Shown: positions 50,595 to 62,181 of the stretch, piece after piece
Layout of the letters: every line of letters begins with the position of its first letter
How positions within the stretch are numbered: the first letter of the stretch is position 1
DNA from: Buxus sempervirens
Lineage: Eukaryota > Streptophyta > Magnoliopsida > Buxales > Buxaceae
Length of the DNA: 64,000 bases
NCBI GenBank assembly: GCA_947561395.2
Contig: OX387190.1
Location: forward strand, 33,226,858-33,290,857
Direction of reading: 5' to 3'
Position numbers and translations under genes: made by a program
Notes under the pieces: model-generated
Told to the model about the DNA's origin: nothing
The model's input: the letters and a program-made list of their open reading frames with translations, nothing else
The model's database searches: none

Positions 50595-51249
50595 CTGAAG
50601 GTTGGCTGATCTATTATGCTGGAGAAATTACTACAATTTATTTCTTTTCTGCCCTAAAATAGGAAAATTGGTTTTGGCATGGTTTATATAAGTGCAATCA
50701 TAATTGAAACATGACAACATGCTTTTGCATAAAAAAATCACCAGTTTTTAATAAAGTATTTTGTTTCTAACAATATTGTAAATATAAATTGCCAAAGCCA
50801 CTGATAGAGAAGAGCAGAAGGCAATCAAAATGGACATTATTATCAAGCGGCAGAGACTTTAGGTTGATATTCCAAGGGATTTAGGAAACTTCCTTAATCT
50901 AGAACTCTAGATTATGGACTTCAAGAGAAATGCATATCATTTTCTAATTCAAATGGCATGTAATAAAGAGGCATATCAGATTCAGAAATGAGACTCTTAA
51001 CACCTGATTAGCTCGGGCTCCACTGTATAAACATTACTGTCAAAAATGGTTTGGATGGTAACCAATAAAAATGAATATATACATCAAATTACATTATTTT
51101 ATGTCATTGAACGAGTGAGCACACAAGCAAAAGAGTTACTGAGGAAGATTCTGTATCGTTTTCTATTTCTAATTAAAAAAATTCTCAATACAGAAATAGG
51201 GATGTCACTTGGTATGTGGTAAAAAACTTGGGCTGCTGCATGAACATGC

Positions 51250-51936
51250 AGCTTCTCGTCCAAGTTTGACCACTTTACACAAATTTGCTGAAGGTGAGGT
51301 GCAGCAGATATAAGTCATGTCCAAATAAATTTGCAGTCTACATTGCATTAGGTGTGGAAATGTAAGCTGGACATCAGCAAAGAAGCCCTCTTTATTTGAT
51401 TTTGAACTTGAAGCCTGGAAAATCAAGCTTCCAAATTAGATTCAAAAAGAAAAAAAGATGAATTCAAAATTGAAACTCCCAGCTATACTTACTAGTTTTG
51501 GGAGAAGCAATGCTGTTGCCTGGGAATATGTCTTATGAAATGAAGGCTTGTCTACCTCTCCACATTTCTCAGCATTGTTAACGAATTGTTGAAGTGGCCT
51601 TACAAACTTTGCAAGAAGAATCTCATTAAAAAATTCATTTTCAGGCTGTGGTTCTTGAGATAATCCAGATCTCAGCCCCTGAAGACCAAGACCAAAACCA
51701 AAGCCCGTTGGGTTAGTGCCAGACTGAATACCAACAATGCTGTTATACAACCTTCCTGTGTCAGAAATTCCCTCAACATGGTTGCATTTCAATGTTGCAC
51801 TGACTACATCAGTGCTGAGCATCTCTAAGTTGAATGATTTTGTCAAATTAGGTTTTTCTCCTGAAGCTGCAGGTACAGCAGCTACAACTGCAGGAACATT
51901 TGTAGTTTGTATGCCCATCCAACAATCATTTATTTC
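51250..51936 (-). pseudogene. Decayed fragment of phosphatidylinositol 4-kinase alpha
   Basis: The upstream piece (51493 to about 51936) runs CWMGIQTTNVPAVVAAVP.. to KPSFHKTYSQATALLLPKL and ends at a GTAAGT donor. The next piece starts after a CAG at 51414 with ASSSKSNKEGF. It then matches the plant PI4K-alpha motif LLCWCPAYISTPDAM as C-stop-CPAYISTPNAM in a shifted frame, and further on IWTWLVSAAPQLG as IWT-stop-LISAAPHLQ. Two Trp codons have become stop codons and at least one frameshift is present. PI4K-alpha is a plasma-membrane lipid kinase of about 2000 residues. Only an internal non-catalytic stretch is present here, so it is a pseudogene fragment. The identification rests on family sequence memory. 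Confidence 0.7.
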
Positions 51937-54900
51937 CAGTACTGACCCACATCTCAGACATAAGAGAAATCATATCAGTTGTATGCTGTGCTCTCTGCCA
52001 TGTGTTTGACTCACAAAAAATCAAAATATACATGTATACCATGTAGATACTTGAAGGCATATGATTAAAATGAAATCAACAAATAGAAGTTCTGTAATTG
52101 AAAAAAAAAATACCAAACAGACTTCTAAAGCATCAAAATTCAAGAAATTTTTGGATTGGTGATTCCAGCATACCAAAGCATCAAAATTCACAACTACTTA
52201 CTGAGTCATGGTGTGGGCAATGAATATCTATACAGTTGCTCCTCGGCAATGATAAAGGAAATCATGAAGCTAACACAAATTGCAGACAATAAAGATGATT
52301 AATAAATGAAACATGCATAAAGTTGAACTCTGTTCTCTATTCACACACACTCAAAATCTTCAGTTATTGAAAGGAAAAAATAAAAGCCAAACATCCTTCA
52401 AGTAAACATAACAATTGAAGACCATCATTTTTCTCATTAAACTGCCTGCACTTTGATGAAAAACCATAATGGAAATATCAGACATACCATGTCAGATGCA
52501 AAAAAAATTCATCCAGAGGTAAGAGATGACAATAATATGAGGTATCGACAAATAATTAGAGCTTGTTATATAATTTTTTGCATGGTACTGCTTCACAAAT
52601 GATCACAATACAATGAATATGCTAGGAGCTCAGACTAGAGAAAACACACACCCACACACAAAAAAAAAACCACCTCACACAAACTTACAGCAGCGCTACT
52701 GTGAATTCTGCAGGCATACTTATAGAAGACTGTGGCTGGTGCATAGAGCATATGAAAGAGCACTCGTAACTCATTCTCGGGCTATCCGTTGATATAATGA
52801 ATGAATTGTAGCCACCCAGGTAGGATCATTGACGTACGTAAAAGGCATATCATTATTAATTGAACAGAACAGTGAATCCAGACAAGCGGAATTCCACAAT
52901 ACGTGCATGCATTTTCATACACATTTTCAAGTGTAACAGCCAGAACATCCCAATAAATAATGCATTATAGAAAATAATATTATTGAACATAGTTTAACCT
53001 TAGGAACCATGCTCTTGACTTGTATCAACAAGTTAACTGAGATATCCCGAATGGATTCCTCCCACAGGGGCATACACAATATTTAATGGAAAAAAAACAC
53101 AAATACAGAAAAAAACAATATTTTTTAAGATTTTAATTGCACAGAAAATAGTTTAAAAGAAATAAAAATCCTAAGAAAAAGATAAATAAGAATAGAAAGA
53201 TTCATACAATTTTAAGCATGAAAGAATTAGTACAACTATTAAAAACAAATAAATATAAAATTATCAATTCCATAAGAACAAATAAATAGTGAAAATATAG
53301 AAATATTAAATCTACGGAACTACGGTTCAAATAATAGCTTCCACCACGGGAGAAAAAGTCAAGGGGATAACATTAAAATTGTCTGAAGAAATATCAATAA
53401 ACATAAAAGATTAGAGAAATGGCAAATTAAAATTGAATCACAAAAGATATAAGGAAAAAAAAAAATGTCTGGTGGGAACTGCAGCAAAAGTAAAATACCC
53501 TAATGACAGAAAATTGGAGTAAAAAGAGAAATTACATATGACAAGTAAGAATAATGGAACATACTAAAATGAATTTAAAAAGTAAATGTGAATTAAGTAT
53601 TTCAAAAGAAAGCTAAATTATAGTAAATGAGGAAGAGTAAACACTATTCAAAAACATGTAAAAAATTAATAACAATACAAAATAGAAATAAATATCAAGA
53701 AATTCAACAAATGAAATCAAATTAAATACAAACCTGAAAAGTGAAAATATGAAAACAAATAAAAAATAGTTTTAAATAAACGGTGGTTCATTGTTAAAAA
53801 AATTGATGGTTTTTCAAATAATTCAAAAATTAGGCGTACTTTCAAAAAATATTTAAAAACAAATGGTAGTTCACTGTTATATTTTTTTCTTGGACTGAAT
53901 TACCCCTTAAAAGTCTATTTCCTAACTAGGTGTGTGCCCTATGATGATGTGGTATGTACTACCCTATTGTGACATGGTGGATACCCTATCATAATATAGT
54001 GTGTTCCTTGCAATATTGTGGTGTGTGGCCTATGATACTATGGTGTGTGACCTATGATGATTCAATTCAATGTGTGTCTATGACAAATATGCAATTTAGC
54101 TAAGATAAAAATTATAACAATAAACCACAACTTGTTTAAAAATATTTTTTTAGAAGTATTGTTGTTTTTTAATTATTTAAAAAAAATCACTTAAAATCTC
54201 TATGCATTTGATAAATTGTGACCAAACTCTAATTTTGCATTTAAATAGTCGCACAAAAAGTTTCCAAATGCCTTCAATAAAATTAAAGAATAGGAAGATG
54301 AGCCTGCACATTGTTTGCAACGCAGATCCCATTTACAGCATGTATAACAAGAGACATTGATGTAGGGCCACCAAAGTGAATATTCTGTGGGCCCGACATC
54401 ACTGTGTCTTATTGTACATGCTGTAAAGTGAATTTGCGTTGCAAACGATTATTAATCAAAAGATGAGAAATTCATTAATACTTAAAAGTAAGCAAAAAAT
54501 GGTTAAATTATAAAATACAAATAAATATCTACAATTAATTTAATGAAAATAAAAAAATCAAAGAAACATAAAGATCAAACAATTAAAAAAAGAAGAAGCT
54601 AAAAGTATATATTAAGATAAAGTAACAAAAACAACAAAAAAAGCAACAAAAAAAAAAAAGAAATTAAAATGGCAAAGGCACACGACAAAGTATATCTAAA
54701 TTGAAAGGACAAAGGCATGAAAAATCAAAATTGACAAAAATGCTCAATTAAATGAGAAAAAAATAAAAATAAAACATACAATTACTGGGATCAACTTTGA
54801 ACAAAATGCTTAAAGAAAGAAAACCTAGAGGAAGAAAGTAATAAGAATCAAATTAAATGAAAAATAAAACTAAATCAACCTAAAGCATAAAATTAAATCA

Positions 54901-55017
54901 GAGTAAAAATTTTAGCAAAATGAACTTAAAAAATGTAAATAAAAATTCAAAAAAAAAAAAACTTCATAATAGAAGTTGTAGTAGTAATAATAATAATAGC
55001 AAAGAAACAAAGCTAGA
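51937..55017. other. Intergenic, A-rich and repetitive
   Basis: No gene was recognised. From about 53090 to 55010 the plus strand is strikingly A-rich. A degenerate tandem tract built on GTGTGNCCTATGATNATNTGGT lies at about 53928-54060. A hairpin MITE lies at 54303-54458. The eIF3d fragment begins at the right border. Confidence 0.5.
54303..54458. mobile_element. Hairpin MITE, probably Mutator-like
   Basis: GTTTGCAACGCA..TTTACAGCATGTA on the left pairs with TACATGCTGTAAA..TGCGTTGCAAAC on the right, around GGGCC..GGGCCC. GAAGATGAG (54294-54302) and AAAGATGAG (54459-54467) form a likely 9-bp target duplication with one mismatch. The layout resembles the MITEs at 213 and 42164, but the sequence differs. 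Confidence 0.65.
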
Positions 55018-55493
55018 GGCTTAAGTTCAATGGGTCTTTCCCAAAAACATATCTTCCTTCGTTTAATTTCATGCATGAGTCAACAATTGACTCCACGACG
55101 CCCCACTTATTTGAAGTGTTTAGATTGATCGATGTAGCAAATTCTCTCGGTTTATAAATCGCTAAAGCCAAGATGACATTGGTAAAATGATCCTAAGGAT
55201 GAACCCTAGAAACATATCCCAACTTTATCACATCTGCTCTTGCTAACAATGCTTGAGCAGCCCATTTTGCCAATTCTTTCGTATTTTTCTCAATTCAGTA
55301 GCCAAGACTGCACCTCTTTGCATCTCCAACTTCTGACTCCAATCAACACACAAATACTTTGGATCAAACTCATTAAGCACATTCACAGTCATAAATGATC
55401 TCAGCCCTTTCAACTTAGAAATACTTCGAACCTCACACTTGGCACCTAGATAAATCTTGTTATCAAGCTTACACCGATAATACCACTACGAAA
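55018..55493 (-). pseudogene. eIF3d C-terminal fragment, frameshifted
   Basis: Minus-strand translation gives YRCKLDNKIYLGAKCEVRSI, then VLNEFDPKYLCVDWSQKLEM and QRGAVLATEL. A frameshift follows, then AKWAAQALLARADVIKLGYV, DHFTNVILALAIYKPREFAT and SINLNTSNKWGVVESIVDSC, ending MKLNEGRYVFGKDP. This follows plant eIF3d (FDPKYSGVDWRQKLETQRGA, ..LGYVSRVHPRDHFNHVILA.., KPREFATQINLNTSNMWGIV), the mRNA cap-binding subunit of the eIF3 complex. At least one frameshift and an in-frame stop (after RVHP) break it. Its 5' side stops exactly where a CACTA-like end begins (55494). The N-terminal part of an eIF3d gene occurs 5 kb upstream at 60545-60900; the middle is missing. Confidence 0.8.
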
Positions 55494-55720
55494 AATTACA
55501 CTTTCTACTGGCATTCTCTCCAAACATTGTTAAAATTTAGCGTCTCAAATAGCATTAAAGGTGCTTTATCCAATGTTTTTTGGCTGCTGCTGTTTCAATA
55601 TTTATTGACGGTTTTTGGATTTTTGTTACAGGCGATTATTTCGTAGAGACACTATTTACCGGCGGTTTTAATACTTCTTGGTATTCCCCCCCAAAAAAAA
55701 TATTTGCATCCTCGTGAATG
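55494..55720 (+). mobile_element. Possible CACTA (En/Spm) terminus
   Basis: It begins CACTACGAAAAATTACAC, close to the CACTACAAGAAA-type end of plant CACTA elements. Sub-terminal motifs GACGGTTTTTGG and GGCGGTTTTA follow within 200 bp, as is typical of such ends. It abuts the broken eIF3d fragment. I did not find the opposite GTAGTG end with a matching 3-bp duplication, so it may be truncated. Confidence 0.5.
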
Positions 55721-58700
55721 TTTCACTGCCCACACACCCTGCTTGACTACCCTTGCTCGTCTCTACTCTCACTCACTAGAAAAAAAACCATGACTTACAT
55801 CAAAATTACTACAAAGTCCATCCCTAAAACATTAAAATCTAAATCGTGTATTCCTGTAACCGTCCTTAAGCCAACACACTTTCAACTTTTGCTACCACTT
55901 GATTTCTCTCAGCTGATAAGAAAAGCTAACTCCTTCAAAATAGAGAAACCCACCTCTAGAAGAGATCCCTCTTCAAAAAAATCTCCAACCATACTAGCTC
56001 TTCACCAAAAGATTTTCTTGGACCGTCATAAACAATGTGTTTGTTATATTACTTAAAAAGACTTCGACGCATAAAAATTCAGCCTAATCACTTATTGTTG
56101 TGATTCTTGTATTACTTAAAAAGACTTCAGTATACTAAAATTCAGCCTAATCACTTATCCTGCAAACTTTAGTAGGGTTCAAAGAACACAAACTGCTTTA
56201 TATAGCATAAAAAATATTTGGGATGCCCACTAACAAAACTACCATTTATTAGACCCTGCATTGACTGATTGTTATTGTGATTCTTAAGTTACAGCTTTTA
56301 TCAGAAATTTATACGATTACAGTGCTTAATTTTATCTCACATAGTGAGACTTTTGCCCATCTCAAGGCCCCGCATTCACCTGCTAACCCAACTCACTACA
56401 TAATCTAATGGAAGTCATGACAGAGCTAGATATGAAACACATGCTAAACTTCTAGAAATCATAAAACTAAAGGAGCAATTAAAGCAGAAAAGGTCCAATG
56501 AAGGAATTCAAAAACCAGTTCTATCATGTTAACTGAAAAAGAGAAAACATTGAATTAAAATATAAAAAAAATTACAAATGTTATGGGTAGTCATAGTGGT
56601 CAGAAAAAAATAACTAGTGGTCTCATTCAATTTATAGGTCCAAAATTTGGTAGTGCAGGAACTATGTTACTTACTGTTATCAACATCTCTAAAACCAAGT
56701 GCAGAATGAGGAAGGCATAAAGGTGGATTCTCTTTGTAATAACCTGACATGCACTTCCTAGTCTGCACAAATGTTTACCAACATATACTGTCCATCAGAT
56801 TCAAAATCGCCTAACACCCCTAAGACATGATCAATTCCCAACCAATTGACTTCCCTCACAACCATCCAGAATGAGGAAGGCATAAAGGTGGATTCTCTTT
56901 GTAATAACCTGACATGCACTTCCTAGTCTGCACAAATGTTTACCAACATGTACTGTCCATCAGATTCAAAATCGCTTAACACCCTTAAGACATGATCAGT
57001 TCCCAACCAATTGACTTCCCTCACAACCATCCAGAATGTTTAAGCAGTAGATATAACTCAAAGAAGCATGAATATTGGATAGACAAAAGACGTATCAAAA
57101 TCTACTTTGGCTTCGACGCTGGCGTTGATTCTTCTTCACCTTTTACGAAGGTAATTGGCCAGAAAATGCACGTATCAGTGTGGTAGATTCAAACATTGAT
57201 AGAAATACATAAACATATATATATATACATAAACATATATATATATATATATAGAAATCGGAGAAAGTTTTAACTCCACTGACATCTTTCCTGACCCTGG
57301 TCTAACAAGACCTAGGTTAAGATGCAGATTCAAGTCAACAAAACAACCAGAAGGAATCTACAGAGCATATACAATAGAGTGATACTCCAAGGCCCATTAG
57401 CTAGTCTGAAGAACTTGGCCATATTAAGAAGAAAAAAGGAACAGCACAAAGTTTCCTTGCATTAGGTTATAGCCATGAAACACATGAACATCATCAACAG
57501 AGCAAAAGACACTAAATCTGTATATATAGGGTCCGAATGGATAATAATTACATGTAATTTTTAATAGAACTACTACTTGGATTGCCCTGGCCTTACATTT
57601 GTTCCTCATTTTATTGAATGAATGCATAGTAATCACAAATACAATCTTTTTTTAGTTTTTTAAACAGATTTATATCAATTTCCATGCTGTGAAAATATGC
57701 AACAAAGTAATGAACCCCTAACAGGTCGTTTGGATGGGTATTTGTAGACGTCTCAATTTGGAATGGATGTAGAACTGAGTGCGTAGCTCTTAAGGTAGGG
57801 CTGCAAATACAGCAGGTAGAGCTCAGTTTCAATCAGTTCAGACTAATTGATCCAAACTAAAATCAGTTGCCTAAAGCAAGTCTTGTGTGAACTAAAATAG
57901 AAAATAATTAATGAGCCCAACCCAACTCAAAATCAATTTCAGGCTGAGTTCAGGATAACCTAAATCTAACGCATTTTTCATGAAAAGATTGATATTAAAT
58001 TAAAAAATAAATAAATTTTGTAAAAACAACCCAATAATTGAGTTAATTTTCTATTGACAGTAAATTTAAACTATATTTGGGTTGAAAGATAGAGGTGAGT
58101 GGGAAAGAAAAGGGTGATACCATTTCCATGTAATGAGTACCATATCCAAAATATGTATAAGTAACTTAAAAAAAACCAACCAAATAACTCAACTAAACTT
58201 AACATAAGGATATAAACCAATCACTTGCAGAGGCATGGCCTAGACTTTATGGATCCCATATCTTTAAAAAGATTAAAATTGAAATTAAAATATCCAAAAT
58301 TAGAAAAACAAGAAAAGGAAAAAAAAAACATAAAAAATAACTACAAGCTTTTATACCACACAAAAAAAAAAAGAAAGATTTAAAAGAAACACAACACAAA
58401 AAGGAAAGGGAGGAGAGAGGGGTTGGGGTGGGGTGTGGAGAGGAGAGGACTGATTCATGATTCATGTGACAACTATAAGAAACAAGCAAAAGCCATCACT
58501 TAGAAAATATTATACAATCTCACTGTAGATAAACAAGAGCCTAGCCGGAACAATATACTGAAACTATATATGAAGTGACCTCACTTACCCGTCGGATCTC
58601 TCTCCCTTTCTAATGTTAATGCTCACTTTTCTTCCACTTAGCCATTTGGTGCAGAAACAAAAATACAAGTAGATTAGGATGGAAGAATTAAAAATGTAAA

Positions 58701-58977
58701 GAATCAGTGACCCAATAAATGAGACTAGATTTGTGCTTAAAAGCTTGACAACACATTTTAGATATATAGAGGCCATCAATCAAGTGCCTGATCTATCCAT
58801 AACAGAGCCAGTAACTACAAGTTTCCTAGTTCACCAAACTCATATAATGAGTGAACAAACATTTGTGCACTTGCTTTTTAGTGCATAATTGCGTATATGT
58901 TTCAGAATGCAAATTTACATACAAACATATGCTCAAGAACAGGAAAAACTACCTTCAGATAAATATTTACACATTAC
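55721..58977. other. Intergenic between gene fragments
   Basis: Apart from the 165-bp tandem duplication at 56702-57031 and short (TA)n runs near 57215-57252, I see no recognisable gene. The plus frame at 55718-56056 (112 codons, Ser/Lys/Thr-rich) has no known domain. A TAGGGCTGCAAAT string at about 57797 resembles the head of a TIR element, but I could not place its partner. Confidence 0.5.
56702..57031. repeat. 165-bp tandem duplication
   Basis: Copy 56702-56866 and copy 56867-57031 both start CAGAATGAGGAAGGC and differ at only about four positions. A partial third start (CCAGAATG) follows at 57031. Confidence 0.93.
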
Positions 58978-59110
58978 CTGTAAATCCTTCACTTTCTCTT
59001 CTTTCTGTTCAGGTTTGGCTTCAGTCATAACACTATCAATTCCAAATTCCTTGGCAATGGAATTTGCAGTGTCCTTATTGTCACTGAATCCATCTATTCT
59101 TCTATACCTA
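58978..59110 (-). pseudogene. Single-exon fragment of a copper P1B-ATPase (HMA5/RAN1-like)
   Basis: The segment reads GFSDNKDTANSIAKEFGIDS then VMTEAKPEQKEEKVKDLQ and ends at a GTAATG donor. A TTTTATAG acceptor lies just upstream. It matches the part of plant copper-transporting ATPases between the P-domain TGDN motif and the hinge (TGDNWGTANAIAKEVGI.., AEAKPEQKAEKVKELQ). The next conserved segment (VAMVGDGINDSPAL) is absent, and the TGDN signature itself is altered (the aligned residues read SDNK). Such a piece has no transport function. It is one exon-sized fragment of a roughly 980-residue membrane protein. Confidence 0.7.
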
Positions 59111-59121
59111 TAAAATAGAAA

Positions 59122-59425
59122 ACAACTGCACATTCAAAAGAGTCAAAAAATGGCTCCACGAGGAGATTAAATAAACTATTGTGAGATTAAATAAAGGGAA
59201 CTCAGTTCAGTTGGTTTCGACAGATTAAATACAGTCCACAATTACACCTGTGAAAAGTTGTATGCTGGTGTAAACAACTGCACATTTGAAAGAGTCAACA
59301 AGTGGCTCCACTAGGAGATTAAATAAACCACTAGGAGATTAACTAAAAGGGAAGTCAGTTCAGTTGGTTTTGACAGATAAATTAGAGTCCACAATTACAC
59401 CTCTGATAACGTGTATGATGGTGTA
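59122..59425. repeat. About 152-bp diverged tandem duplication
   Basis: A unit starting ACAACTGCACATT and containing GGCTCCAC, AGTTCAGTTGGTTT and TCCACAATTACACCT occurs at 59122 and again at 59274, with scattered substitutions and small indels. It lies directly upstream (on the minus strand) of the ATPase exon fragment. Confidence 0.85.
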
Positions 59426-60544
59426 ATTTGGACAATCGAATAGTTGAAGGAAAACCAAAAAGGACCCAATTTGCGTCTGGGAGAAAATTTCTAGGCACAT
59501 TATATAATTGAAGATTGGTTGGACGCATATTACTGGCCCAGTTAGTTGAGATTGGATATTATTATTGTTGTTTGTTGTGTATCTTCATACATCTCAACTT
59601 TGAGAAGATATATCAATAAACATAAATGCCAAATGCTACATACATGCTCATCAAATGTAAGAATATGAATAAACTCTCCCAAAGCTATATCTATATATAT
59701 GATAGGAAATTGGTGAAAAATGAACCTGAATGGATAGGCAATGCTGCAAGATTCATCAGAAATATAAAAATGGAATTGCATGATGTAAAATATTCAATTA
59801 ATATCTTCCATTGCAGCATTTTCAAGCATTTCAACTGTTACAAATTGAGATCAAACATGTAGTTTTCTCAAACTTTCTGTTTACAGGATGTGCAAGATTT
59901 ATCAATGATAATTCAGAACTGCCTCCAGATATGGGATATATAATAAACCTTCTTTTGGGTTATAAGGTATATTTCTAACCAGTACTTGTAAAAAAAATAA
60001 AATAGAGTCAGATGATTAGAAAATGGAGATCCCCTCCTATCTAATTTCATAACGGGGCCAGATTAAAGCATCTTTCTATGGAGCCAGAATCATATGAGGT
60101 CACAATTAAAATCATAAATATAAAATTAATTAAACAGATAATCTCATATACCAAATAAAATTTACTAAAAATACTGCGCAAAAATTAACCATGGATAATA
60201 AGACGCAGTTCAAGTCCAAAACCAAATTCGAAGTCAATTGAAAACCAAGGAATCTAAAAGGAAACACGTACACACAAACCTCAAAACCAAAAACTGCCAG
60301 ATCAACAAAGAACTACAAATTTCGAGCTAAAAGTACCATCCAGTTCAAGCAGAAAACGAGAAAAGAATCGAATCAAAGGCGTACTTGATTCTTATGATAA
60401 ATGATCCCGATTGAGGAAAATTGCAGATACTCGAAGCAAGCTTCGTATGGCCATTCTCGTGATTCACGTAGCTATAGATTTTTTAGGTAGGGTTCTAAAG
60501 TGGGTGAAAATTTCAACCATATGAAGCCAACCGACTGGAGAGAA
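59426..60544. other. No gene recognised between the ATPase and eIF3d fragments
   Basis: This DNA is AT-rich. A short minus-strand frame starting near 60455 (MAIRSLLRVSAIFLNRDHLS) looks like a presequence but stops after 20 codons and has no supported continuation. Confidence 0.45.
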
Positions 60545-60900
60545 TCAAAAGACGGCAGCCTGCCGTCGGGGCATATTGGCGCCGGAACGGTTGAGGTTAT
60601 AGAGGCGGTCACGGCGACCACACTCCTTCTCGGATTCGCGTTCCCCGGGCTTCAACCTCTTCCTCTTGGCGCTGAGAGAGTTGGCGTTGTTGCTGCAAAC
60701 GCCATTTGGGACCGAACTTAGGGCGTGGTGGAGGTTTCCAGTCGACAAGGCGGAAGGAGGAGTCGTAATCGGTTGCGAGGGCGGCGGAAGAGTCATCGAG
60801 AGCGAAATCGAAGACGGCGTCGGATGTGTTGCGGGGATTGTTGGTGCGAGAAGGTTGTTGTAGTTGCGAGTGCAGTCCGCAACAAGGCCTAGTGTTGTAC
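60545..60900 (-). pseudogene. eIF3d N-terminal fragment, frameshifted
   Basis: Successive pieces in different frames are LVADCTRNYNN, then SDAVFDFALDD, DSSFRLVDWKPPPRPKFGPK, QRQEEEVEAR and finally RRDRLYNLNRSGANMPRRQA ending AVF. These match the N-terminal region of plant eIF3d (GRIADWTRNYNN.., ..SFRLVDGKPPPRPKFGPKWR, ..DRLYNLNR). Homology starts abruptly inside the protein, skips frame at least twice, and stops after RRQAAVF, where the normal protein goes on with VDIQPEW. It is a pseudogene fragment. It has the same strand and order as the C-terminal fragment at 55018-55493, so both may derive from one copy. Confidence 0.78.
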
Positions 60901-62181
60901 ATTACACTAGAAATGGAGCAATAACCCAAACCCTAGAAACGAACAAGGTACATTACATACCAAAACACCGCTTAAAATAAAGAATCAGAGCGGGAAGAGA
61001 GTCCGTTTCCTCTGTTACGACTTACGAGCGCGAAACTAGTATTGTAATTTTAATCTTTAAATTTTAAAAATGATTTTTAAGTCAAGACAGCTGTTGGCTC
61101 GGTCCAAGATCCAACGGCTAGTTGGTGGGCGATGAGCGTCAAGGGCCGCACGTGTGATTCCAGCCGCGCCCTCCCACGCTGGCCCAGGCCGTGCCTTTCT
61201 CAAGGCCTAGCCCTAGCATGCTCCCAGCCAAACCCCAGCTCGAACCGACTGCGCAGCCGCAAAATCTCTCAAAGCCCACCAACGATCATTTGCCACAATT
61301 TATTAAGGGAAAATTATGAAAATGGTCGCTTTTTTAAAATATTTATGAAAACAGTCCACTCAGATGTTGAATTGCGAAAAAAGATCACTTTTAAAAAATA
61401 ATTGATTTGGGTCACTTCTAAAAATAGTTAAGAAAATAATATCTTTTTATTACAGATACCTGTGTTCACATGTGATGCGTTCGTAAAATGTGTTTGTGTC
61501 CATGTAAAATGCGCTCATGTCTCATGTAAAACACTTGCGTCCCATGTATAATGAGTTTGTGTCTTTAAGCAAAGTGATCTTCAAATTTAATTATTTTTGA
61601 AAAGTGATCTTCTAATTTAATTTCATGACAAAAAGTGACCCTTTTGTGTAATTTAACATCTTAATGGATGTTTTTATTAATATGTTTAAAAACTGATCCT
61701 TTTTCATAATTATCCCATTTATTAACAAGTCGTGAACAGGACTACAATCTGAATGCCTCTAATATTATAACAGGGCGACTTTTTCTAGCTGCAAGAAAAT
61801 TCTGCCCTAAAAAATATTTTATTGGTGGTAAACGTAATTCCAGCCTTTAAAAGTTAACAAAAATTTTTTTTGAGGCAAGGTTTTTACGCGTGATGTATCC
61901 TTTGCCGACAGTTGCTTCTGCCGGAATTATCACGAAATACTGGCAATATAATCTTGACACCGGCCGGTTAATAAGAGGAATTATTATATATTAATCCTCA
62001 AAATATGTCTTGCCTTAATTGAAAATAATCACGAACTCATAAATCAACAGAAAGAATATATACACTGCGTCACTGCCATAAGCGTACAAGCCTAGTGTAG
62101 AATGTAGAGTGATCACCTATACATATAACCAGGATCTCATCACCATCATAACTCATAAATATTAATCAAAGCCCCAACTAA
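60901..62181. other. Intergenic downstream of the CAD-like gene
   Basis: This includes a short GC-rich stretch at 61085-61290, the MITE at 61307-61716, and the 3' UTR of the CAD-like gene next to 62182. No gene was recognised. Confidence 0.6.
61307..61716. mobile_element. Mutator-like MITE with exact 9-bp target duplication
   Basis: The left end GGGAAAATTATGAAAATGGTC mirrors the right end GATCCTTTTTCATAATTATCCC with few mismatches. ATTTATTAA is duplicated exactly at 61298-61306 and 61717-61725. Inside are degenerate repeats of a TGTCYCATGTAAAAT-like unit (about 61480-61565). It is 410 bp and non-coding. Confidence 0.88.

Noticed and set aside
55718-56056. 112-codon plus-strand frame
   Set aside because: It has no recognisable domain and lies in repetitive DNA next to a CACTA-like end.
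60400-60455. Short presequence-like minus-strand frame MAIRSLLRVS..
   Set aside because: It stops after about 20 codons, with no downstream exon that could be joined.
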